Shown piece after piece: positions 23,594 to 39,259 of a stretch of DNA of 64,000 nt. The notes below the pieces were generated by a model. It saw only the letters and a program-made list of their open reading frames with translations. It ran no database searches and was not told the origin of the DNA. Origin of the DNA: Brachycybe producta (Eukaryota > Arthropoda > Diplopoda > Playtdesmida > Andrognathidae); the NCBI GenBank assembly GCA_036925085.1, contig JAUPFP010000050.1:162001-226000 (forward strand), in the 5' to 3' direction. Position 1 is the first letter of the stretch. Each line of letters starts with the position of its first letter. The position numbers and the translations under genes are program-made.

Positions 23594-25294
23594 ACACAAC
23601 AATTATGGAAAACTACAAAGAAATATTTCAAAATTCACCAAGAAAACATTTAAAACAAATTTCCGATTCTGACATTTGTTTTAAAAAAATTATTTAGATA
23701 AAGAACAAGTATTAATATTATTTTAATATTGATTGTAGTATAAGAATCATTTTTCATTTTGTAAAGTGGAAATCGAGATTCAACCTAAAATACAGTTTGG
23801 GGGAGGGGAGAGGGTTAATGTCAAATACACCCACCACCTTCAAACAATAATAATTGTTAATGTTTATTCTCCATTATGTCAATAATAATCCCATCAGTCT
23901 CATTTTCTACAAATAATAATTATAATCATCTCAATGAGAACAGTTTTGTGAATTCGCAAACATATTATTGCGAAATAGAAGAGGATTCAAAAAAGATTCA
24001 CCACCTGATCACCTCGCAATCAACAAACAGAACATTATTATAATTATTATTATTGTGACTTATGTCAAATATAATGAGGCATAATCGCAATAACAACTTT
24101 TACAAGATTAAGTCTACCAAATAATAATTGTAAATAGAAAACTTAATGAGATATTATTCAAAATATTATTTGGTTAATTTCTTCTTCTTCTTTTCCAGAG
24201 AGAGAAAAATTAATCTATTTTTTAGAAATATAAATAAATTTTCATGTAAATGTTCTGAATCAGAATTGAATGACAAACTTTGAACCATCTCTTATTTTGT
24301 ATAATTACATTAATTAATCATAATAATAAACTTAATTAAAATAATTAAAAGGCAAATCAAATTAGCATCGTTTTCAATGCAATTTGATTTTATTTGTTTG
24401 TTTTTTTCATTTCAGGTACATTTTAGTTCAACTTAAGTTTAGTTGAAACTCGAAACAGTGATTGATTGATTGAACAGTATTGATTATTGACCGTCCACCG
24501 ATTTCTAACCCATTATTCATTGGGAAGTTAAATGACCACTTTAAAAACACGAACATTTTTTCGCATTTCGGTTCGTTCAACCAAAAAAGAAACTTCTTTT
24601 TGAACGAAGTAAAAAGAAAATTCAAGAAAAAACCCATTAATATTTCTAACAAAAAAAACAAAACTAAACTTAACATTAATATGGAAGAGATTTCAAAATG
24701 AAAGTTGAATGAGCCATTTGATGCCATTGCACAATAGCAAATGATGTGAAATTTAAATTGTTTAATTTACCAATTATGACAATTATATTAATTTATTATT
24801 GTGCATTTAATAATAATATACACTACACTGGTGGCGTTGTTCAATAAATGCCATTCATCTGATTGCCTCAGAAATTGCATTTCGGACTACTATACACGAG
24901 AACAATACATTCCTGCTTGAAATTAATTGTTGTTGGTTGCAATTAAATGTCCCTTTCTCGTTTCACTCGTTCCAATATAGACAACACTTTCCCCACCCAC
25001 CTAGTTAAGTTATAAGTGTAATCTCATGGTTGTTGTTGTTGTGTTCGGATGATGTAATAATAATGGTCGTCGTACATACTGTACAAGTACAGATTTAATG
25101 TGCTGGCTGTACATAAATGATAAATCTCTCCCAGATATGAAACCCGGTCATTTATTATATTACATCCTGTATCTACTTATCATAATATGTAGAATAGATG
25201 CATTTTGAAGCCGAGTGTCACTTTCATGAATATTATTACAATTCTCTTTCAGATTTTGTTTTCCAGATGAGTGTTTGAAATTTGTATCGACCAA

Positions 25295-25335
<41 letters not shown>

Positions 25336-27664
25336 CATTGTACTACACATCCATCCATCCATCTCTTTTTTTTTACAGAAAAAGAAAAGACAATCTTCGA
25401 AAGAAATTCCATCTATTGAACAGAAAAAAATCGCATATAATCTTAGCAATAAGAGTGAAAAAAACATTGTTCAATCTTTTTATTTTGAAAAGTGGAACAA
25501 AAATCATTCATAAAATACCATACCATATTTTCATTTAATTCATATATTATTTTAAATCGCAACAACTAATTAACCCCGTTTTTACTTTTAAGTGCACACG
25601 TTTCAAATTAACATTTGATACCGGGGTAAATTGTTTGATAAAATGTTAATTTCTATTAGATTTAATCCACAACTAAAATGCATAATGCTAAATGCAAATG
25701 CATTGTCTTCACAATGTGTGACTTAATTTAAGAATAAGTTCGTTTGAAAATTTCATTCCAAAGAAAAAGGTAAGTTGTTTTTCAAATGTAGTAAAGTAAG
25801 AAGATGTAAAAAAAGAATCACATGACCCTTTTTTCTATCTTTCAAACTACATAAATGGCCATAAGAAGAAAACATAAAATGAGATTTCACTTTCTCCTTC
25901 ATTCAATTTCTCTCTCTTTATATCTCTGACTGTATCTTAGTCTTCATGAAATCGACTTTAGCTGGTGATCATCAACCTCGTTTGCAACATGCATAATGTC
26001 ATCATTCAAATAGCAAAGTGAACAAAAAAAATAATAAACAAACAGCAGCCATTTTTAGAGTTCAAAATAAACGACCGCCATTCTACTGTGAAACATGAAA
26101 CAAACTCCACTCGCTCAATAATAAAAAGAATAAACGTAAAAAATGAAAAATGGAACAAGGAATCGTGAAGCAAACAATAAAAATAAAAGAAAGGGGTACA
26201 TTGTATTATGACCACCATCTATCTATCTATTGTATAAGGAAGGCTACCATACGTTTTCATATATTGTGTATATCTTAAGATAGACTTACTTTTTTACATA
26301 ACGCTTTTTGGTATATAAACTTATGGAAGAAGAAGGTCTTCTCCGAAAACGATAAAGTGTTGTTTTTTGTTCCCCCCTACCCCCTTTTGGTGATGAATCA
26401 AATCCCATAATAGACCTCACAAGTGAAACTCAAACAAACACAAAAGTGTAATCCAGTAGAAAATGGGAGAAAAACAATTTAACCGAGATGAAAATAAAGA
26501 CCCATACACCGTGATGTTAATACAAAACACAAGTTCTTGCAAAAATGTACCAATATTTTGGAGTTTTCATACAAAATACTATAATAAAAAGGGAACAACC
26601 TTCATAATCTTGAGGTTCATTGTAGATTCAGTTGATTTTCAGTAACATTTAAGCGAAATCTTGACCAAAAAAAGAAATTTAGTAAATTTCATTTCTGCGA
26701 ATATTTTCCACCACACAACACATATTGATTCATTTTTTTTTTCGTAACTAAATTATTTGTGTTTTCCAAAAACATCAACAACTTGAAAAACAAACCTAAT
26801 TCCATATGTGATTTAGGCTTTTAAGTGGATCGTGAATAATTAAAAGGAGAAAAACGTTCTCTTTTTTCCCCAAATTAATGTCATGTGTGGTTTTTACATT
26901 TTACAACTGAATCTTTCTCTCTCTCTCCTTCTATTTGAATAAACTCGTATATTTCATTCAAAGAATGTGCATCAAAGGAGAGTTTGTTTCTTTTCTAACA
27001 TCTTCTCAAGAAATTCATCCGAGGTGAATATGGATATTTACAACAAAAATAGAAGAAGTTATAGGGAGGAGGGGGGGGGGGGGACACAACATTCTCAGAA
27101 AAATGCACTTAAAATTTCTTATTTAAAAGAAAAATCTCCTTGGAATTTAAAGTTTCACTTTCAGATTGAAAAACAGTGAATAGGAATAGTAATAACATAT
27201 ATAATGTATATATATATATAAAAGATAAAGAATGTTTGCAGTCCGATAGTTCATAGCCCCATGGGCCTTGTAGGGCACCCTTGCCACTTACATAAGCACC
27301 TAAAGTTCGTTTGTGGGCCACAACGAATAATAATAAATTAATAAAATACTCAAAATCCACCATTTTATGTATAAAAATATTCTTAATTAATTAATGATAC
27401 ATGTACTGTAATATTGTAGTTTCAATCACGTTATAAAGACAAACCTACTAGGAAATTCACTCATGGGATTGTGGCAATATTTTCTTTCACATAGATTTGT
27501 CATTTTCATTTGATGCAAATTGCACGACGGATTTACTACTCATAATAATGGCCATTGTGCATCTTCCCATGTTAACAAAATAGAGAGCGCTGCTCTTCCG
27601 TTTTTATTTAAAAACTAGAAGTGTAAGTAGAAGTTTCCTTTTTAAAGTTATATTTCTAGATGCA
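23594..27664. other. 3' flank of HOPX-like gene and intergenic
   Basis: The first several hundred bases may be 3' UTR. The nearest AATAAA I noticed is at about 24233 and is speculative. The rest has (TC)n at 25301-25332, poly-G at about 27067-27082, and a small inverted repeat around 25568-25653 (AACCCCG/CGGGGT and ATTAACATTT/AAATGTTAAT pairs). No coding exon is supportable. Confidence 0.45.
25301..25332. repeat. (TC)n microsatellite
   Basis: About 32 bp of uninterrupted TC repeat. Its frames encode only Ser-Leu runs. Confidence 0.95.
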
Positions 27665-27765
27665 ATTTGACCTAAGGTTCTTTCAAATTTCATTTTTCGG
27701 AGGGGCAGCACAAGACTGCCGTTAGTTGCCTGTGGCCCTCAAAACTTTTAACCCAGCCCTGGGAA
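27665..27765 (-). mobile_element. Possible terminal fragment of a hAT-like DNA transposon
   Basis: Read on the minus strand this segment begins CAGGGCTGGGTTAAAAGTTT and runs through a GC-richer stretch ending GTGCTGCCCC. That is unlike its AT-rich surroundings and recalls hAT-type ends that start CAG. No matching second end or 8-bp target duplication was found, so this is only a suggestion. Confidence 0.2.
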
Positions 27766-29391
27766 CCAAACTACCATTTTTTTTTAAATAAAGTAGGTGT
27801 TTTATTTTTTCATTTTTAGTGATTTCTCTCAATTTGTAGCAGTTGCTGTCGTCACTATCGAGTTCCAGTGTGCCTCACTGAGGTAAAATGACGATGACAT
27901 TGTACATTATGTGTGTGGTTCGTGCAAATGGATTTAAAGTAGAAATGAAATTGTTGAACCCCAATTTAAATGACTCACTGTGCCGGGGTCACTCACTGTC
28001 TGCAAATGTTAAATAACGATTTCAAAGAACGAATGACCACCGACCGTCCATCAATAATAATAATAATAACAGTCTTAGTCTATTGGATTTTGCTCATCTT
28101 TTTTTTTCATTCTTCATGATTTTAATAGAAAAAACTTTTTGAAACTGTAATCGAGACGAGCAAAACAGCTCAAAAGTTAATATATTTTCCCCCAGATGCG
28201 GATAACACAATGTGACAAAAAAAAAATTATGACCACACAATGTAAGCCAATGGTTGAGGTGATAGTAGTGGGCCAGGTACATTTGACACTTGGGCCATTT
28301 GTCACCATTTCAGTGTCTTATTTTTTTAAAAAAAAAAGCCTCCTTCTCCTCCTCCTCCTTTTTTCTGAATAGCTTAACCAGTAATGTACTTTAAGAACAG
28401 CAATATGGCGACCGGCCCTCTCGAGAAATCACGAGTTCCTTCCTCTTCAAACGTGATTCTGATACTTAGTTTTGATAAAAGAAATATTTGCCAACGACAA
28501 AGGTCAATTAAAGATGCCATTGTCAAATAGAGAGAGAGAGAGAACTTAGAAAAAGATGGAATTAAAGGAAATTTTCCATCCAAACTCAACTTTCATTTTT
28601 TTCTTATTTGAAAGACATTTTTTCATTTCTCTCTTCTTTTTTCTTTTTCAAATATTTCACTTGCCATCTTAATTAATTCATTAGCTTCATCTTTCTTACT
28701 TGGGGTAATTTAAGTTATTAACTTCCCCACACCACTTTCATCTTTTTTTTTACATCTCTCCCCCCCCCCCCCCCCAAGGCTCCTCCAAGAGTACAAATTT
28801 ATGAAAATTAAGAAATCCGGACACTTTTGAAATTAAAACTACCAGAGGAGAAGAAGAAAAAAAAAACGAATAAGAAGCTCCGCTCGTAGAAAAGAAATGA
28901 AATGAGTTTTTCTCGTCATTAACTTTGAATTATGTTCAACTCAAATCGAAAAATGCAAACGTCAAAATCAAATTCAGTTTCATTCGTAATTCTTTTTTTT
29001 TAACGTAATCCCAATGGGAAAGAGGAGGATTTCATGAACTCCGATTTGGAAGAAGAAAAAACAATTCAAAAAGGAGGCACACAATGAGAATTAAGACCCC
29101 ATATTTAAACGTCATTTAGACTCTACTCAATTTCATTCATTTGATTCTTTATTTCTTTAGAAAATCATTTGTTGAAGAAGGTTTTTCAGTGACATTTTAA
29201 AAGAACGACAACTCGAATGGGATTTCTCACAAATTGGGACCCTACCCCTAATAAGGTTCTCTGCTCCAATGCCTACATTATTATTATTATTATTATTCCG
29301 TAATGTCAGGGATTCCTTTTAAAATTGTACAACTTCCCGAAATTTATGGAAAGAATATGTTTATAAGACAGGTGATTTTTACTGATTTATT
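27766..29391. other. Intergenic
   Basis: No gene seen. It holds short ATA repeats near 28056, a poly-C run at about 28761-28778, and many A/T homopolymers. Confidence 0.5.
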
Positions 29392-29642
29392 CTGTCGTTC
29401 AGGAGCAAAATTAAGAAAAATTTAAAAAAAGTGTTTTAGAAACTAGAAGGGTAGCTCAATCACTTAAGGGTATTTTTTCATCTTTTGATATCTTTCATTG
29501 ATATCATTAAAATTTGGATATTTTTAAATTCACGTAAAAAGTTTATTTTTTTAAAAGATAGCAGCATCAAAATATGGTTAAGTGATAGAGCGCTACCATT
29601 CTAGTTTTTAAAACACTTTCATTTTGCACCTGAAAGACGCAT
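29392..29642. mobile_element. Foldback-type MITE, family A copy 2
   Basis: The arms are nearly full-length mirror images. GTTCAGGAGCAAAAT then AAGTGTTTTAGAAACTAGAA on the left match, in reverse complement, TAGTTTTTAAAACACTTTC and ATTTTGCACCTGAAAGAC on the right. About 80 bp of each arm pair, around a short AT-rich loop. Copy 1 is at 12930-13210 and shares both inner and outer arms. Confidence 0.8.
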
Positions 29643-32290
<2,648 letters not shown>

Positions 32291-34487
32291 GACCCTTTCC
32301 ATCACCAGTCAGGCAGGGCATGCCACTCATAGTCACCAATTTTGATGAAAATTAAATTGTGTGTAGGGATTACAAAATAATTAGACCCTTTTTTTTATTT
32401 TGCCATATGATCATTATTTCTTGAGAAAAAAATTCCCAAAGTTTAGGTATCGGACTCAAAAATGCATTTTTCTGTAAAATTTTAAAATTCAATATCTCCT
32501 AAACCATAAGACAGATTTGTATGAGATTTTCAGGGTATCATCTACATTTTATATATTAACACGCCATATATTTATTATTGTTGGTATTTATTTAAAAGTT
32601 TGAAAAAAAATTCCCTAAAAAGTTGCAAATTTTGAAAAATGTGGCTTTTTTGATGCCTTGTATAATGGACAAGAAAAGCGCCATTTTCACATAAAACATC
32701 TTTGAATTCTGTATTCAAAGACAAATTCAGAAATACCAATGAAGTTAATATGTATTAATAAACACAAAAACTATGCTGAAAACAAATAGTACATTTTGCC
32801 GAAAATCGTCATTTTCATGGGTTTTTGGACCTTTGAAAAAAAGTGGTTCTGCAACACTTACAAGTCTGAATTTTTTGTAAACATGCACCAACTAACATAC
32901 TAATATAGTCATTTCTCAAAAATGGTGGTATTTTGTTTGTTTGGTTGTTAGAGTTTTTAATGATCGATAAGATATTGGAGATCGTGATATATTTATTTTT
33001 GAATACTAGTTATAATATAAGCAAAGTATAGAAAATATTTTAACAGTAAATGAATGCCACTGTTAAATGAGAAAATAAACATTGAAAAAAACATGTTTCA
33101 AATTTTGTAAATTTCAACAAAACCGAGGCAAAACTGAAATACACAAAAAATGGCTTTATTCAATAACAGGACATGAAAAGGGCCCTGTGATGGTGTAGGA
33201 GGTCTTCTGAAACACCATGCAACAAAACATAATTTGGCTAAAGACAGCTGTGGTGCAATTAGAAATGCTTGAGACTTTACAAATGTACAAAAGGTTTATA
33301 CACATAACATTACTTGCATACTTTTGACGGAATGAAATTGACAAATACAGGATCGAAATGAAAAAAGCATGAGACATGTTTTGTTGCTGTACTAGACATA
33401 CAGTCTTGCTATGTCTAGTGTAAAATTATAGAGAACCATAGCAATAACTCTGATGGCTGAACATAACCTCAAGAACGTTACACCAAAAACAAGAAGCAAT
33501 TGGAAGGATAAAAGGTTCATACCTTTTAAGTATTTTTAATTGTATGCACATTTGTTGCATGGTGTTTCAGAAGACCTCCTACATCATCACATGGCCCTTT
33601 CCATGTCCTGTTATCGAATAAAGCCATTTTCTGTGTATTTCAGTTTTGCCTCGGTTTTGTTGAAATTTACAAAATTTGAAACATGTTTTTTTCAATGTTA
33701 ATTTTCTCATTTAACAGTGTCATTCAATTACTGTTCAAATATTTTTAATACTTTGCTTATATTATAACTAGTATTCAAAAATAAATATATCACGATCTCC
33801 AATATCTTATCGAACATTAAAAATTCTAACAACCAAGCAAACAAAATACCACCACTTTTGAGAAATGACTACATTAGTATGTTAGTTGGTGCATGTTTAC
33901 AAAAAATTCAGACTTGTAAGTGTTGCAGAACCACTTTTTTTCAAAGGTCAAAAACCCATGAAAATGACGATTTTCGGCAAAATGTACTATTTGTATTCAG
34001 CGTAGTTTTTGTGTTTATTAATACATACTAGCTTCATTGGTATTTCTGAATTCGTCTTTGAATACAGAATTCAATGATGTGTTTTATGTGAAAATGGCGC
34101 TTTTCTTGTCCATTATACAAGGCATCAAAAAAGCGACATTTTTCAAAATTCGCAACTTTTTAGGGAATTTTTTTTCCCAGCTTTTAAATAATACCAACAA
34201 TGATAAATATATGTCGTGTTAATATATAAAATGTAGATGATACCCTGAAAATTTCATACAAATCTGTCTTACGGTTTATGAGATATTGAATTTTAAAATT
34301 TTACAGAAAAATGCATTTTTGCGTCCGATACCCAAACTTTGGGAATTTTTTCTCAAGAAATAATGATCATATGGCAAAATAAAAAATAAGGGTCTAATTA
34401 TTTTGTAATCCCTACACACAATTTAATTTTCATCAAAATTGGTGACTATGAGTGGCATGCCCTGCCTGACTGGTGATGGAAAGGGTC
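32291..34487. mobile_element. Large foldback element, 2.2 kb, with arms of about 936 bp
   Basis: The left arm 32291-33226 and right arm 33551-34487 are inverted copies, about 95% identical by eye, around a 324-bp spacer. The ends are GACCCTTTCCATCACCAGTC and its exact reverse complement. AACT occurs immediately outside both ends (32287-32290 and 34488-34491), consistent with a 4-bp target-site duplication. The spacer contains a further stem, ACTAGACATA...TATGTCTAGT (33391-33419). No transposase is visible, and the 73-aa minus frame at 33156-33377 has no recognised domain. The form is that of a foldback or giant MITE mobilised in trans. The 5% arm divergence argues against a very recent origin. 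The superfamily is undetermined. Confidence 0.85.
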
Positions 34488-37400
34488 AACTTTGGTTGAA
34501 AAAAAAACAGAATTGGAATATCATTAAAGCAAACGGACATTAATTAATTGAAAGATGTTATTAATATTTTTAAAGAAAATAAAAAAAAACCCTAAGCAAA
34601 TGACAGCACAGAGTGTGTTACAAATGATGAACAACAAACACTCATTTACGGCTTCCAAATTAATATATGACAACATCATTTGCACACTGTGTACAATTTA
34701 CAACAAACATATAAGACAATGCATTTATTTATTCATTAAGTAAGGGTTTCATTTAAAAATTAATCTACTGTAGTTTCTTTCTTGTAGGATCCTTTCCATT
34801 CTAAAATAATACCTGGATGAGTACGAGATACGGGAATGGTATGGCGAATTACTGCATGGATGATGACAGCCATGATATAATGATAATAATAGGCCAACCT
34901 TTGACATTTTTGCAGATTTCACAGAAATGGCAAAATGGTGCAATTAAGAAGAGGATGTTCAATGAATGAAAGGTGCTATCATGTCTAATATCTTGTGATT
35001 GTCTTAAGTCCAAATGAAATCAAAATGATATTTATTACCACATCTATATATTAAGTTCATGGAAGCCAAATACTAATTAGCTTTTGCTTTAAGCTTTAGC
35101 TTTTGCTTTTGCCCAGCATCAAAACTTCAAATAGAAAAAAAGCACAAGATGACAAGCTTTTTATCCCTAATAACGAAATTGTAATAAGTGAACAGAAAAA
35201 AAAAGTGGTGCCATTTTTTAAAGCTTAAAGGTGTAGTGTTTGTTCTAATTGAAATGCAAATTATCTTTTGATTGTTACATTTTCAACCTGTGCATAAAAA
35301 AATTCGTACACACGTCACTGATCCTAAATAACAGATTAAAAAAGTTGAAAACAAAATTTCAAGAGGCAATAAATCATCACAAACACAAAATACTCAAATA
35401 AATCAAAACATTAATATAGAATTTTTTTTTTGATTGTGCATATTGAATTTTATTGATTTTTACATTCAGCCAAAAATTATGCGGAACAAAAAATGTGGAA
35501 CATACGTAGGAAGGGGGAGGGGAGAGGCTAAAAGTAACTCCTCCATTGAAAAAATAAAAGCAAAAACGACATACCAGGTGGCGCGCAGATAAATACGACC
35601 CCCACCCCTGTTGGAATTGAATCTTCTCAGAAACTAAAAACCATATTATATTAATATTAATTGTTAATAAAAGTCAGAAAAAAGGGTTAATTTCTTAACA
35701 TCTTAAGAAATAATTAAACAAATGGCGTTCTTAATTATTGAATATTAATAACAACAATAGTGTCGTGTTATCAACTGTTTAAGTTTCAAAGGTGTAACTT
35801 GTTCAGTTTTTGAGATATTTTTCTTTAAACAGGGTTAGTATTTTACGTTGGTCTCAATCTTTTAGAGATAAATGTCCCCTGTGCCCAATGTGTTTGTGTG
35901 TATTCGGGGACTGAGGGCCCGTTGAGAAAGAGGGTTGGGGGGAGACATTATTTGTAATTTTTCCTAGCTTTTGAGCAACAACCTGAAATTCTTCCCCGTC
36001 CAATAGTTTTAATACTGACATTTGAAATGTTATTCCAATGATATCTGAACCAAATTAGAAAATCTAATCAAGATACATAGACATTGGAGAACAATTCAAT
36101 GTTTTGCTTAAAAATGTTATAATTTCAATTTGGTGTTTTATTTTGTTTTTAATCCTTGTACTTAATTTCAATTGGAAACAGATTAACATTATTTTAAGTT
36201 GCCTGATATGCTCACAATTATTCGGAATCAATTAGAACTTGCTGAATTTTAGCTTTGATATCTTTCTTCTCTATTATAATCTCGAAATGTTCTTCTGAAA
36301 GTCCTGGTTTATTTATATCTGTTATTAGATATTATTATGTATAGAAAAATGGAGAACGTTGTTCACTTCCCATTTTTCAAACATTTCAGAAACATATTCA
36401 ATTATTCTTTTAAATGAGGTAAAATGAGATATATTTGTTATGCAGTTTGCCTAATAACATCCAAGGCTGGGTGGGGTCCCAATAATGTATAATAAATAAA
36501 AGATACAGCTTTTTTTTGAAAATCTGAAATATTTTGTGAAGCAAAATGAAATTGGAGCAAACCAATATACAGTAGTAGTAGGACGAGTAGTAGTAGTAGT
36601 AGTAGTAGTAGGAGTAGCGTCAAAGAAGAAGTAAATGAACGAACAAATTCTCCAAAGAATGTTACAAAGTCGAAAACCAGAAGCAAATACTTAAGATAAA
36701 CCAACATTCACCAGTTGCCATTGCAAAAAAAAAAAAGGATATTCAAAATGAAATAAAAAGAAACTTTCCATCTACTCTCTGCATGTCATTTTTTCTTGTT
36801 GCAATATCCAGTATAGTGAGGCTGAAAGTAGTCATAGTCATAGTCACAGGAATGTCTTTACTCTGATGATGCGTTCGAGTGCGCAACATTTAAATTCTCA
36901 GAATTCAAGAATTGAAAGAGAAAATCGGAATCAATCCATTCTTGACATTATATTTCTATTTCATACACACATAACATTTCTTACTATTAAAGACGTTTTT
37001 GACCTATAGTATATAATGTAATGTATATATGATATAATGAAATGAAAATGCCTCACGCTTGACCAGTGACTGATGACGGTTCTTCTCAATCCAAACTTCA
37101 GAAATGGAACTTTCTTTTTTCAAAAGGAGTGCAAAAAACGGCCTAGAAATGGATTTTTTTATACTTAGAAATGAGAGAGGGAGAGAGAGAGAGAGAGAGA
37201 GAAAAAAAAAAGCTGAGAGATATAAAAAATGTTTCATGAATGTGGTTGTCTCTTAAAAAAAGAACCTATTTACTACTTACTACTACTGTACCTTCTTCAT
37301 CCATCCAACTTCAGTTAACATTTTTTATATTAGAAAACTTCGCTTCCAAAACGCACAATTTTCGAACCTGTTCTTCCCTAGCCTTGGTAAAAACACATAA

Positions 37401-37678
37401 ACTCAAGTAAACTGAAACTCACAAGAAGAAGAAGAAGAAGAGAAAATTTGATATTGAAAATGACATTTGGCAAAAATGGCAATAGAAAAAGAAAAATATG
37501 GCCACTTTGTGCCAAATAGGGTAATCGTATAGATTTATTTGTAGAACTTACTAGCTATACACTAGTTGGATTTTAAGAACTACAAACTCGTGTGGCCCTC
37601 CATATGACTGTGGAATAGTGAGGTCACACACTCGAGACTTCTATCAGCTCGGTCTTAAGCCAGCTTCAAAATAAACCC
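34488..37678. other. Intergenic
   Basis: No gene seen. It holds AAGCTTTTGCTTT-type repeats at about 35078-35180, reminiscent of the interior of the 4237 MITE. It also has (TAG)n at about 36573-36616 (its antisense reads as a leucine run) and (GA)n at about 37168-37202. A minus-strand AATAAA at 37539-37534 could serve the dopamine receptor about 460 bp downstream of its stop. Confidence 0.5.
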
Positions 37679-37883
37679 ACTTTGTGGTGCCATCTAAAGC
37701 GGACGTTTCAGCAAACCATTGATTACACAGGTGATATTCACACAAGCCACCGCCACCCTTATTTTTTTGCATCATAGTGGCAATGAGTGGTTGTGACCGG
37801 TCAGAAGTGGCGACCACTACCTGTTTGTCAATGATGATCAAAATCAAACCCCTAGCGGCTCCCACTATGTGGCACCACAAAGT
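37679..37883. repeat. Short inverted repeat in the receptor 3' flank
   Basis: ACTTTGTGGTGCCA at 37679-37692 and its exact complement at 37870-37883 bracket 177 bp. It may be a MITE remnant or a hairpin within the receptor's 3' UTR. No second copy was found. Confidence 0.4.
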
Positions 37884-37902
37884 AGCCACTATTTAAAAAC
37901 AC

Positions 37903-37962
37903 ATAATATATATATATATATACATATATGTACATACATACATACATACATATATATATGAT
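37903..37962. repeat. (TA)n/(CATA)n microsatellite
   Basis: A mixed TA and CATA repeat just downstream of the dopamine receptor stop codon (gene on the minus strand), so possibly within its 3' UTR. Confidence 0.9.
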
Positions 37963-37999
37963 GATATAAATTAACGCAATGCTTTTCTCTGGATAAACA

Positions 38000-39259
38000 T
38001 CATATGGAACTATCCTTTTCTCCACAAGAACTACTGTGCCTGTCTTTGTAATCTAAGTATTTGCCGTTCGTTTGAGCGTGGCGCTTTCGACGTTCGTCGC
38101 CGACGACACCCCCATGAAAACCGCCGCCGCCACCTCCACCTCCACCTTGGTGCCGCGACATTCCATTTGCAGCAGAAGCATAAAACTCGTCCTGATGGCG
38201 ACAGAAGCAGAAGCACTTGTGACCGTAGAGGCTGAGCGTCCGACCGAAGGCCCTTCGAAAGTCCTGATTGAAAATGCTATAGATGATCGGATTGAGAGCC
38301 GAATTGGCATAACCCAACCACGTGAGGATTTTAAAACACAACTCACTGATGCACGTTTTACAAAATGCAGCCGTTATGTTTATGATAAAAAAGGGAACCC
38401 AACATATGAGGAACGTGCCCATGATTATGCCCAGAGTGACGGCAGCTTTATGTTCCGAGACGTGGGGCGGTTGCGACGGACCCTGTTGCGAGGCGTGCGA
38501 ATTGAGACGACCGCTGGGTCCGGGCGAAGAATTACGTTCGTCGTCTTCGTAGGTCAACTGCAAAGGCCTCGTCATGGCCTTAATGTTTTTAACGTGCATC
38601 CGAGCATACATGTAGAGTCTCGTATAAAAAGCTACCATGATGAAACAGGGAAGGAAGAAACTGATAGACGACGACACAACGGCATAAGTTGGACTCAGAT
38701 CCATGGCACAAGTGACTGGACCGGAATCCGTCTTGTTGGAAGTGTCGGGCGGCAAATGCATACCCTGGCTGATGGGCAAGAAAGAGACCAGACACGACGT
38801 CAGCCAAATGGTTCCAATGACAACCAACACCACGGACTTGGTCATCCAACGCGTGTAACGCATCGGATCACGTATGTGCAAGTACCGATCCATGCTAATG
38901 GCACACAGGTTCAATATGGATGACGTCGAACCCATTACGTCAAATGCGATCCAAACGCTACAGAAACCCTCCCCAAAGATCCAATGACCGATGAGGTCAT
39001 TGGCCAAAGCAAAGGTCATGACTAAGGTGGCCACGAACAGATCGGCGACCGCCAACGACACGAGGAACAAGTTGTTGAGCTTACGAAGACTGCGATCGGT
39101 CGCAATTGCGATACAAACCAAGAGGTTACCGGCGATCGACATGAATATGATGAGAACCATAACGAGTCCGACCGCCACGGCTGGTATCAGAGGGCCCAGT
39201 GGGTCGTGTTCGCTCTCCAGACTGATGTTTTGATCGTTGACTGGTGCGATTGAAGACAT
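38000..39259 (-). CDS. D1-like dopamine receptor, Dop1R1 type
   Basis: A class A amine GPCR of 419 aa, expected to couple to Gs and raise cAMP in neurons. Seven membrane segments lie at about 26-52, 62-84, 97-119, 142-163, 191-214, 271-296 and 305-330. Key residues: Asp73 (2.50), Asp107 (3.32, amine contact), DRY 124-126, the Cys100-Cys184 pair, a serine cluster at 196-200 in TM5 for the catechol, CWVPF 286-290 and NPIIY 323-327. Possible N-glycosylation at Asn11 and Asn175; CFCFC at 349-353 is a likely palmitoylation site. ITAAFCKTC and FKILTWLGY match arthropod Dop1R1 closely. The tail carries nine glycines (372-380) and ends DSSI, a class I PDZ ligand. The coding exon is intronless, but an acceptor at 39302/39301 lies 41 bp upstream and the frame stays open to it, so extra N-terminal residues from another exon are possible. 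Confidence 0.93.
   Translation of the reverse strand: MSSIAPVNDQNISLESEHDPLGPLIPAVAVGLVMVLIIFMSIAGNLLVCIAIATDRSLRKLNNLFLVSLAVADLFVATLVMTFALANDLIGHWIFGEGFCSVWIAFDVMGSTSSILNLCAISMDRYLHIRDPMRYTRWMTKSVVLVVIGTIWLTSCLVSFLPISQGMHLPPDTSNKTDSGPVTCAMDLSPTYAVVSSSISFFLPCFIMVAFYTRLYMYARMHVKNIKAMTRPLQLTYEDDERNSSPGPSGRLNSHASQQGPSQPPHVSEHKAAVTLGIIMGTFLICWVPFFIINITAAFCKTCISELCFKILTWLGYANSALNPIIYSIFNQDFRRAFGRTLSLYGHKCFCFCRHQDEFYASAANGMSRHQGGGGGGGGGFHGGVVGDERRKRHAQTNGKYLDYKDRHSSSCGEKDSSI

Noticed and set aside
36438-36707. 89-aa frame with a leucine run resembling a membrane segment
   Set aside because: The leucines come from the (TAG)n microsatellite read on the minus strand.
38072-38923. 283-aa open frame on the plus strand
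   Set aside because: It is antisense to the dopamine receptor exon, whose GC-rich codons remove stops from the opposite strand. It shows no domain.
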